Below, in pieces: positions 8,068-14,150 of a DNA stretch of 14,150 nucleotides. The DNA lies in contig CANHUW010000019.1 of assembly GCA_947463975.1 (NCBI GenBank), forward strand, positions 1 to 14,150, in the 5' to 3' direction. Positions within the stretch are counted from its first letter, which is position 1. Each line of letters starts with the position of its first letter. The translations under genes and the position numbers were made by a program. Below the pieces are notes generated by a model. It worked only from the letters and a program-made list of their open reading frames with translations. It did not search any database and was not told where the DNA came from. The stretch is from Bacteroidota bacterium. Lineage in GTDB: Bacteria; Bacteroidota; Bacteroidia; Chitinophagales; Chitinophagaceae.

Positions 8068-9249
8068 ATGAATTCGTATATATTTTATAACTTCATAGCA
8101 ACTATAACCAACCCCTTAAATACTGCATTGAGCGATCTTCGACATTTATTTTATCCCTTTGTTCCAATAGGACATTTGAAAGTTTGGGTATTAGCACCTT
8201 CCATTAATAATCCTGATCCCAATTTGGCTTACTACTATGATTTTAGTCAAAGTATTGAGGAGTATACAAAAGTGTTTAGTGAATTATCCATTGCATGGCA
8301 ATGGCAACCTGTCACTTTAGAAGATTACAAAAAAATAATTCAAGAAATTGCTGGTGAAAGAGATAAGGGAATCATTTTCCCTATAGTATTAAATCTTTGT
8401 GATGGAGATGAGATCAATGGCGCACCAGGCGTATCTGTCATTAAAGCATTAGAAGCAAAAAAAATTATTTACACAGGCGCTACAGATGATTTTTACGAAA
8501 TCACTACTTCTAAGATTCCTATGAAAAAAGCTTTTGATCAAGCAGGTGTTCCAACACCCAAATGGGCTGCTATAAAAGATAAAAATTATAATGCAGAAGA
8601 AGTGATGCAATCACTAGGGAATCCTTTAATTGTTAAGCCTGCAGTTTCAGGCGGCAGTTTAGGAGTGGGCGTTAAGAATGTAGTGAATGATACAACTGCA
8701 CTAAATACACAATTAGACAAAATGTTTGAAGGATATAGAGGATGGAATTTAGCGACAGATGGCATTATAGCAGAATCTTTTATTGAAGGACCAGAATATA
8801 CTGTAATGATTGTAGGATCTCATCATCAACCAGAATTTGCAAAAATTTATCCTCCGGTGGAAAGAGTGTTTCATGCATCTTTGCCTGAACAAGAAAAGTT
8901 TTTATCTTTTGATAGGCTATGGGAAATTTATGAAGAAGAAAGTCCTATGCCTTCTGAAGAAAATTTTTATGAGTATCAATTAGGCGACCCTGCGATTCAA
9001 ATGGATATTCAAAAAATTTCTTGGGAAGCATATGCAGCAGTGAATGGAACTGGTTATACAAGAGTAGATGTAAGAATAGATAAGCATACCGGTCAGGCGC
9101 ATGTATTAGAAGTAAACGCTCAGTGTGGTATTAGCGAAGATGAAAATTTTACCTCAATAGGTGCTATTTTAAGATACGCTAATCAAAGTTTTACCGAATT
9201 GATCGTACATATTATTAATGATGCATTCGCAAGAAGAAGAAAAAATTAA
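8068..9249 (+). CDS. D-Ala-D-Ala-ligase-like ATP-grasp ligase
   Basis: This 393-residue protein has the three-part fold of D-alanine-D-alanine ligases. A pre-ATP-grasp domain spans about 37-145 (LKVWVLAPS, VLNLCDGDE, YTGATDDFYEITTSKIPMKK). The ATP-binding lysine is in PLIVK190P, followed by a glycine-rich loop (residues 194-202, SGGSLGVGV). AESFIEGPEYTV comes next. The metal-binding end is RVD334VRID and E348-V-N350. These residues indicate ATP-dependent carboxylate-amine ligation through an acyl phosphate. After E-V-N it reads AQCGISEDEN rather than the TxPGMT of true Ddl enzymes, so the substrates differ and peptidoglycan synthesis is unlikely. The first ~36 residues precede the fold and have no family counterpart I recognise; TTG at 8176 would remove them. 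The next gene starts 3 bases after its stop and is a paralogue. Confidence 0.88.
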   Translation: MNSYIFYNFIATITNPLNTALSDLRHLFYPFVPIGHLKVWVLAPSINNPDPNLAYYYDFSQSIEEYTKVFSELSIAWQWQPVTLEDYKKIIQEIAGERDKGIIFPIVLNLCDGDEINGAPGVSVIKALEAKKIIYTGATDDFYEITTSKIPMKKAFDQAGVPTPKWAAIKDKNYNAEEVMQSLGNPLIVKPAVSGGSLGVGVKNVVNDTTALNTQLDKMFEGYRGWNLATDGIIAESFIEGPEYTVMIVGSHHQPEFAKIYPPVERVFHASLPEQEKFLSFDRLWEIYEEESPMPSEENFYEYQLGDPAIQMDIQKISWEAYAAVNGTGYTRVDVRIDKHTGQAHVLEVNAQCGISEDENFTSIGAILRYANQSFTELIVHIINDAFARRRKN

Positions 9250-9252
9250 TTT

Positions 9253-10698
9253 ATGGTGAGCCTCCCTCAATTAAATCGTCCAGAAAGTTTTGCTACATTA
9301 AAAATTGCTGTCTTGCAACCAGATTATTCTACTTCTGGCGTAGATTATCAATATTATGATCCAAAAAGAGATTTATCAGTGATCATGCCAGAAGCTACGA
9401 TTGATCATATATTTTTAAATAAATTAAGTACTTACCAACAACTTAAACAGCTTAAAGAAAAAAATTATGATATCTATATCAATCTCTGCGAAGGTTATTT
9501 AGAATGGAAGGTTCCTTCTATTGATGTGATTACCAGTTTGGATTTACTAGAACTTCCTTACACCGGACCAAGTGCTAATTTATACGATCCTACCAAAGCT
9601 ATTATGAAATACCTGGCTTTTTGCGAATCGGTTAAAACTCCTGCGCATCTGGTAATTGAATCTCATGAAGAAATGGATACACTGCCAGGAAATTTACAAT
9701 TTCCCTTATTTGTAAAACCTGCTAAAGCGGGCGATAGCTTAGGCGTGGATGATCAATCTAAGGCCAACAATTTAGAAGATTTAAAGAAAAAAGTATGTGC
9801 TATTTTGGATGAATTTGGTAGCGCCTTAGTGGAAGAATATATAGATGGAAGAGAATTTACGGTACTCGTTTGTGGAAATGCAGATGGAAGAACTTGTACT
9901 AGTTTTAAACCCGTTGAATATATATTCCCAGAGGGATTTGCATTTAAGACTTATGCATTAAAAACATCCGAACTACATCCTAATGCAAATATTGGTGTAG
10001 AAGAAAAAGCGCTTGCACAACAACTTCAATCCATTGCAGAACAAGTATTCTTGTCTTTTAATGGCGTGGGATATGCAAGAATGGATTTTAGAATGAACGA
10101 TAAAGGAGAAATATTTTTCTTGGAAATCAATTTTACTTGCTCTGTATTTTATGCGGAAGGTTATGAAGGATCAGCAGATTATATTTTAATGCATGATGGA
10201 ATTGGTAAAAGAGGATTTTTAGAAAAAATCATTGTGGAGGGAATGGCTCGCCATCAAAGAAAACAAAAATTATTTAGTATCAAGGGTAATTCAATTTCCG
10301 GTTACGGCATTTATGCAAAATATGATTTACCTCAACATGCCTTACTTTTTAAAGGCGAAGAAAGAGCGCAAAGAATTGTCACTAAAAAATACGTGGACGA
10401 ACATTGGGATGAAAGAGAAAAATTAAATTTCAGAAGATACGCCTACCCTATTAGTAAAGACACTTATATACTTTGGGATTTACAACCAGAAGAGTGGTCT
10501 CCTCAAAATCACTCCTGTGATGCCAATTGCGAATATCAAGGTTTGAATGTAGTCACCAATAGGAGCATCAAAAAAGGGGAAGAGCTCACCTTGGATTATG
10601 CGCAATTTTTAGATCATACCATGGAGCCATTTGAATGTCAATGCGGTTCATCAAAATGCAGGGGACTGATTCAAGGAAAACAGAAAAATTCTTTATAA
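9253..10698 (+). CDS. ATP-grasp ligase fused to SET-domain methyltransferase
   Basis: This 481-residue protein has two catalytic modules. Residues about 16-325 form an ATP-grasp ligase paralogous to the preceding gene: YINLCEG, YTGPSANLYDPTK, LFVK155P with an AGDSLGV loop (159-165), VEEYIDGREFTV, RMD278F and E291-I-N293. Residues about 338-475 form a SET domain. It has a SAM-binding start SGYGIYAK (349-356), the core N419-H-S-C422-D-A-N, GEELTLDY449 with the catalytic-type tyrosine, and a post-SET cluster C462-x-C464-x4-C469. With C422 this cluster can bind zinc. SET enzymes transfer methyl groups from S-adenosylmethionine to lysine or related amines. No signal peptide is visible, so it acts in the cytoplasm. 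The coding frame is continuous, so the fusion is not an artefact of a frameshift seen here. The acceptor and ligated substrates are unknown; coupling of ligation and methylation is inference. Confidence 0.9.
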   Translation: MVSLPQLNRPESFATLKIAVLQPDYSTSGVDYQYYDPKRDLSVIMPEATIDHIFLNKLSTYQQLKQLKEKNYDIYINLCEGYLEWKVPSIDVITSLDLLELPYTGPSANLYDPTKAIMKYLAFCESVKTPAHLVIESHEEMDTLPGNLQFPLFVKPAKAGDSLGVDDQSKANNLEDLKKKVCAILDEFGSALVEEYIDGREFTVLVCGNADGRTCTSFKPVEYIFPEGFAFKTYALKTSELHPNANIGVEEKALAQQLQSIAEQVFLSFNGVGYARMDFRMNDKGEIFFLEINFTCSVFYAEGYEGSADYILMHDGIGKRGFLEKIIVEGMARHQRKQKLFSIKGNSISGYGIYAKYDLPQHALLFKGEERAQRIVTKKYVDEHWDEREKLNFRRYAYPISKDTYILWDLQPEEWSPQNHSCDANCEYQGLNVVTNRSIKKGEELTLDYAQFLDHTMEPFECQCGSSKCRGLIQGKQKNSL

Positions 10699-10716
10699 AT
10701 TTATAAAAAGCTTGAT

Positions 10717-11496
10717 ATGAAAAAAACGATCCTTAGCCTTGCAATGATTTTTATTATGGCTGGAACAGTAAGTGCACAAAAAAAATTTAAGTCTTGGCAA
10801 GACAGTATAGCATATGAAGCTTCTTTGTCGGAAATATGGACGCCTGTTCCAAAAGCAGTTATGCCAGGAAATTTTATTTCTGAACCACCATCAGATGCTA
10901 TTGTATTGTATAATGGGAAAGACTTAAGTGCTTTTCATGGTAGAAATGGAAAGAAAATTGGATGGGTATTAGAACCGGATGGTGCATTAACAGATGTGAA
11001 AGGTGCAGGAGATATTGTTACTAATGAATCTTTTGGTGATTGTCAATTACATCTAGAGTTTAGAACACCTAGTGTAGTGAAAGGCGGCGGTCAATCAAGA
11101 GGAAATAGCGGGGTGTTTTTGATGGAAAAATATGAGATTCAAATTTTAGATTCTTATGAGAATCCAACTTATGTAAATGGTCAAGCTGCTGCAGTATACA
11201 AACAACATATTCCTTTAGTAAATGCAAGTCGCCCTCCAGGCAATTGGCAAGCTTATGATATTATTTTTACTGCTCCAAGATTTAATGCAGACGGTACTTT
11301 ATTATCCCCTGCAAGAGTTACCTTATTACACAATGGGGTACTGGTGCAAAACAATGTAAGTCTTACTGGACCAACCGACTGGGTCATCAAACCTGTTTAC
11401 AAGAAACATGCTGATAAATTACCTTTATTCTTTCAAGATCATGGAGACGATGGTAATCCGATTAGCTTAAGAAATATTTGGATTAGACCTTTATAG
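10717..11496 (+). CDS. Secreted DUF1080 (3-keto-disaccharide hydrolase-like) protein
   Basis: This 259-residue protein has a Sec signal peptide (residues 1-20, VSA|Q). It carries a DUF1080 jelly-roll domain over about residues 60-258: IVLYNGKDLSAFHG, DIVTNESFGDCQLHLEFRTP, RGNSGVFLMEKYEIQILDSY, NWQAYDIIFTAPRF, VTLLHNGVLVQNN and the ending ISLRNIWIRPL. The family is concanavalin-like and includes enzymes that cleave 3-keto-glycosides, acting outside the cytoplasm. The gene follows the SET fusion by 18 bases on the same strand, so it is probably in the same transcript, though the shared logic is unclear. A connection with the epimerase-like protein at 4169 through keto-sugar metabolism is plausible but not shown. 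Protein length and fold order are normal for the family. Confidence 0.9.
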   Translation: MKKTILSLAMIFIMAGTVSAQKKFKSWQDSIAYEASLSEIWTPVPKAVMPGNFISEPPSDAIVLYNGKDLSAFHGRNGKKIGWVLEPDGALTDVKGAGDIVTNESFGDCQLHLEFRTPSVVKGGGQSRGNSGVFLMEKYEIQILDSYENPTYVNGQAAAVYKQHIPLVNASRPPGNWQAYDIIFTAPRFNADGTLLSPARVTLLHNGVLVQNNVSLTGPTDWVIKPVYKKHADKLPLFFQDHGDDGNPISLRNIWIRPL

Positions 11497-11518
11497 TTTT
11501 TTTAAAAGAAGTATCATA

Positions 11519-12223
11519 ATGGGCAAATACCATCCACCTGCTATTATTGAAACTTTTTCTCCACTTTGGTGGCAAACCACCTTAATTGTATTTTTTGCTA
11601 TCGCCCTCATTGTTTGGCTACCAAAATTCATTAAGCCTCTTCAACACAAAATGTATCATTGGGCTATTGGGATCATAATATTAGTGAATACCATCTTGGA
11701 AAATGTATACAATTATATCAACGGCTATTGGAATTTACAACAAAACCTGCCATTCCATTTATGTAGTATTAGTGGCATTCTTTGTATAATCCTTATGTTC
11801 AATTTTAAACAAAGATTAGCTGAATGCCTTTACTATTGGGGCTTAGCAGGGGGTATACAATCCTTATTAACGCCAGAATTTTCGGTAGGGATGGAGGGAT
11901 TTAATTTTTATGGATATTATATCGCTCATGGTGGTTTAATCTTAGTAGTACTCTACTTAATTGTACATTTTGACTTTAAACCCAGAGCAAAATCTTGGTT
12001 ACATATTTTTGGGTACACCCAACTATTGGCTATATCTGTTGCCATCATCAATTATCTAGTAGGCTCCAACTATATGTACTTATCCAAAAAACCAGATGTA
12101 AATAATCCTTTATTAATGGGAGACTGGCCTTATTATATTCTAGTATTAGAAGCAGTTGCCCTTATTCATTTCTGGATATTATATCTTCCCTTTGCAAAAA
12201 AGAACAAAATTGAAATAGCTTAA
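11519..12223 (+). CDS. Seven-helix TIGR02206/YwaF-like integral membrane protein
   Basis: This 234-residue, strongly hydrophobic protein has seven likely membrane segments (about 19-37, 46-66, 78-96, 103-119, 130-152, 160-183, 202-225). Family marks are NLPFHLCSISGI in the third segment, GSNYMYLSKKP (residues 182-192) and DWPYYIL (202-208), which match the TIGR02206/YwaF pattern. I know of no established function. It follows the DUF1080 gene by 22 bases and ends the rightward run that begins at 8068. Its TAA and the stop of the convergent HAD gene share the tetranucleotide TTAA at 12220-12223. Confidence 0.85.
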   Translation: MGKYHPPAIIETFSPLWWQTTLIVFFAIALIVWLPKFIKPLQHKMYHWAIGIIILVNTILENVYNYINGYWNLQQNLPFHLCSISGILCIILMFNFKQRLAECLYYWGLAGGIQSLLTPEFSVGMEGFNFYGYYIAHGGLILVVLYLIVHFDFKPRAKSWLHIFGYTQLLAISVAIINYLVGSNYMYLSKKPDVNNPLLMGDWPYYILVLEAVALIHFWILYLPFAKKNKIEIA

Positions 12224-12561
12224 AGTTCTTCTATTCTTTTCGCTTTATCATCTACCACCAAATCAAACTGAGGTTTGGTTGGTCCACCATTTGGACAATA
12301 ACCAGTGATTAAATCATGAAACTTACAACCCCATTTTGTTAACTGCTCCAATGTTAGTGCTCTTAAATCTCTTTTTGAAGCTTCCCCTCTACCCGTCCAA
12401 TAAGTTATATGCCAACCCTCATCGTATAATTTGTTGATTTTTTCAATGTTTTGAAAATTTGGCGCTGCTAATTCATATGCTCTTTTTTCACCATAAAAAC
12501 ATATTGTTTCATCGATATCTATTAATGCCTTTTTAGAGCCAAACCTTTTTGATTCAATCAT
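12220..12561 (-). CDS. Small HAD-superfamily phosphatase-like protein
   Basis: From the ATG at 12561 the protein has 113 residues and all four HAD motifs: D15-I-D17-E-T19 (nucleophile and acid/base), T56 in YWTGRG, K96 in TKPQFD, and D104-D105 in LVVDDKA. The small size means little or no cap domain. Together with the WTGRG and KPxxDL..DD pattern, this resembles small HAD proteins found with polysaccharide or nucleotide-sugar genes. It probably hydrolyses a phosphomonoester in the cytoplasm, substrate unknown. An upstream TTG at 12579 could extend it by six residues, but that codon lies inside a perfect TAnnTTTG promoter element, so I reject it. It is divergent from the second acylase gene, 65 bases away. 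Confidence 0.85.
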   Translation of the reverse strand: MIESKRFGSKKALIDIDETICFYGEKRAYELAAPNFQNIEKINKLYDEGWHITYWTGRGEASKRDLRALTLEQLTKWGCKFHDLITGYCPNGGPTKPQFDLVVDDKAKRIEEL

Positions 12562-12576
12562 TGTTATATATTTATG

Positions 12577-12584
12577 CAAATTTA
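12577..12584 (-). promoter_or_regulatory. Candidate Bacteroidota -7 promoter element for the HAD gene
   Basis: The complement reads TAAATTTG, a perfect match to the Bacteroidota sigma-factor -7 consensus TAnnTTTG. It lies 15 bases upstream of the ATG at 12561, which would give a very short leader. A TTTG lies about 25 bases further upstream, slightly beyond the usual -33 spacing, so support is partial. An AT-rich region makes a chance match possible. Confidence 0.4.
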
Positions 12585-12626
12585 CATTCTTTCTATAAAT
12601 TATAGATTACAAATTAAACAGTCTCT

Positions 12627-14150
12627 ATGTACACTTTCTTAAAAAAATTGGTCCTTCTGCTTATTGGTATTTTCATATCTACATTAACCATTGCGCAAAG
12701 CAATCAACAACCTACTATTAGAACCGAACAAATCACCATTGCAAGAGATAGCTTTGGTGTACCACATATTTTTGCACCAACAGATCCTGAAGTTGCATAT
12801 GGTTTGGCATGGGCACATTCAGAAGATGATTTTAAAACCATACAAACACTTATACTAACAGGGAAGGGAAAGTTAGGTACCTATATGGGTAAGAAAGGAG
12901 CACCTATTGATTTTGTAGTAGGTCTTTTAAATACCAAAGCACTAGTGAATGCACAAATAGGATCCATGGATCCAAAATTTCTTGCATTAATTCATGGGTA
13001 TTTAGCAGGATTAAATGCTTATGCAAAAGCACATCCTAAAGAAATATTGAATCAACATGTATTTCCAGTAACTATCGAAGAATATTTATCTGCATCTGTT
13101 TTTTCTGTAGCTGTTTTTTGTGGTGTAGATAAAACCTTACCTAAAATATTAAACGGATCTGTAGCACATTTAGCAGGATTTACAGGAGAAGGTAGTAATG
13201 CCTTTGCTATTCATAGCAGTAAATCAAGTTCTGGCGAAAATATGTTAGTGATTAATGCGCATCAACCTATTGAAGGTGCTACTGCATTTTATGAAGCACA
13301 TGTACAAAGCGAAGAAGGATGGAATATTTTAGGTGGATTGTTCCCCGGAGGCCCAATGATATTTCATGGTGTTACACCTAATCTTGCATGGGCGCATACC
13401 GTGAATTTTCAAGATAAATTGGATTTATATCAATTAGAAACAGATAAAGCACATCCTAATCAATATAAAGTAGATGGCGAATGGTTGAATCTAGAAGTAA
13501 GAAAAATTAAATTACATATTAAAGGCATCCCTTTCCCTATTTTTAAAAAAGCGTACACATCTATTTACGGACCCACTGCGCAATCTCCTAGTGGTGCGTT
13601 CTTCTCTATGAGACTACCCTCACTAATGGACGCAGGTGCTTTACAACAATGGTATGCCATGAATAAAGCAACCAATTATTCAGAATTTAAAACTGCATTG
13701 ACACAGAACCATCTGCCAATGTTTAATATTATGTATGCAGATAAAAGAGATACTATTTTTTATATTTCTAATGGTAAAATGCCCTACAGAAATGCAGATA
13801 CAAGCTATCACTGGAGCAGCACTTTACCAGGAAACACTAAAGCTACTTTATGGAATAGCTTCAAGCCTTTGAGTGAACTGCCTCAATACACGAATCCATC
13901 TAGTGGTTATTTATTTAACACCAACCACTCTCCTTTTTTAGCAACCACTACTGCTGAAAATTTAAACCCAGCGAATTTTGATAAAAATGATGGTTATGAA
14001 ACCTATCATAATAATAGAAGTCAAAGAGCGAAAGAATTATTGGAAGCATTGGATAAAGTGTCTTACGAAGATTTAAAAAGAATCAAGTTTGACAGAACAT
14101 TACCTAAGCCCATTTTATTTCCTTATGGATTTACTGGAGATAGTTTATTC
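12627..14150 (+). CDS. Second penicillin acylase family Ntn-hydrolase, 3' end beyond window
   Basis: The frame is open from the ATG at 12627 to the last base, giving 508 codons without a stop; family members usually have about 700-750 residues, so the C-terminal third is missing. A signal peptide (KK then a hydrophobic stretch, ending IAQ at about 22-24) points to export. The alpha part has RDSFGVPHIFAPTDPEVAYG and AHSEDDF. The self-cleavage site is G189-S190: S190-N-A-F-A is the nucleophile. Histidine H212 falls exactly at beta position 23. N431 and N433 in FNTNHSP are oxyanion-hole candidates. The sequence is only distantly similar to the 5097-7292 acylase, so this is a separate subfamily rather than a recent duplicate. 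Substrate is unknown: beta-lactam, acyl-homoserine lactone or lipopeptide amides are all possible. Confidence 0.9.
   Translation, partial: MYTFLKKLVLLLIGIFISTLTIAQSNQQPTIRTEQITIARDSFGVPHIFAPTDPEVAYGLAWAHSEDDFKTIQTLILTGKGKLGTYMGKKGAPIDFVVGLLNTKALVNAQIGSMDPKFLALIHGYLAGLNAYAKAHPKEILNQHVFPVTIEEYLSASVFSVAVFCGVDKTLPKILNGSVAHLAGFTGEGSNAFAIHSSKSSSGENMLVINAHQPIEGATAFYEAHVQSEEGWNILGGLFPGGPMIFHGVTPNLAWAHTVNFQDKLDLYQLETDKAHPNQYKVDGEWLNLEVRKIKLHIKGIPFPIFKKAYTSIYGPTAQSPSGAFFSMRLPSLMDAGALQQWYAMNKATNYSEFKTALTQNHLPMFNIMYADKRDTIFYISNGKMPYRNADTSYHWSSTLPGNTKATLWNSFKPLSELPQYTNPSSGYLFNTNHSPFLATTTAENLNPANFDKNDGYETYHNNRSQRAKELLEALDKVSYEDLKRIKFDRTLPKPILFPYGFTGDSLF

Noticed and set aside
10232..10426. 64-residue open frame inside the SET fusion gene
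   Set aside because: It is a frame-shifted shadow of the ATP-grasp/SET linker with no domain or start signal of its own.
9253..10698. Calling either ATP-grasp protein a peptidoglycan D-Ala-D-Ala ligase (ddl)
   Set aside because: Both lack the TxPG(M/F)T motif after the final metal ligands, and one carries a SET domain; the resemblance is at fold level only.
12562..12579. TTG start at 12579 for the HAD gene
   Set aside because: The TTG is the end of a perfect TAnnTTTG element and an ATG follows six codons later, before motif I.
1..14150. CRISPR array, tRNA, rRNA, insertion sequence or phage attachment site
   Set aside because: No regularly spaced repeats, cloverleaf-like segments, transposase or integrase motifs, or terminal inverted repeats were seen on either strand.

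Overview
The window looks like chromosomal DNA of a Bacteroidota bacterium, most likely of the Chitinophagaceae or a close relative. This rests on several traits: AT-rich sequence, start sites without Shine-Dalgarno sequences, a GLPGLI-family periplasmic protein beside a carboxypeptidase-regulatory-domain outer-membrane barrel, a DUF1080 (3-keto-disaccharide hydrolase) protein, and signal peptides ending in A-Q. The family assignment is inference from gene style; no rRNA or marker gene is present. I saw no tRNA, rRNA, CRISPR array, insertion sequence or phage gene. Coding density is very high, and all three convergent gene pairs overlap at their stops.

Layout. (1) 1-357 (+) is the C-terminal end of a TonB-dependent receptor. 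(2) 354-4004 (-) is a two-gene unit: a 930-residue outer-membrane beta-barrel protein followed by a GLPGLI-family protein. (3) 4169-7292 (+) holds a Tat-signal TIM-barrel sugar isomerase/epimerase-like protein, followed one base later by an exported Ntn-hydrolase acylase of the penicillin/acyl-homoserine-lactone acylase family. (4) 7232-7945 (-) is a LuxR-type regulator with a degenerate receiver domain; its 3' end overlaps the acylase gene by 61 bases. (5) 8068-12223 (+) is a tight four-gene run: an ATP-grasp ligase, an ATP-grasp ligase fused to a SET methyltransferase domain, a secreted DUF1080 protein, and a seven-helix TIGR02206-type membrane protein. (6) 12220-12561 (-) is a small HAD-superfamily phosphatase-like protein. 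(7) 12627-14150 (+) is a second, different acylase that runs off the right edge.

The most interesting part is 8068-10698. Two tandem, paralogous D-Ala-D-Ala-ligase-like ATP-grasp enzymes lie 3 bases apart, and the second carries a complete C-terminal SET domain with NHSC motif, catalytic-type tyrosine and a post-SET CxCx4C zinc motif. Both ligases keep the ATP and metal residues but have lost the D-Ala-D-Ala ligase substrate motif after the last metal ligands. They probably form an amide or peptide bond on an unidentified substrate, coupled to lysine or amine methylation. A divergent regulator sits just upstream, and two exported amide-cleaving acylases lie on either side. A link between making and breaking amide bonds is attractive but is inference from proximity only.
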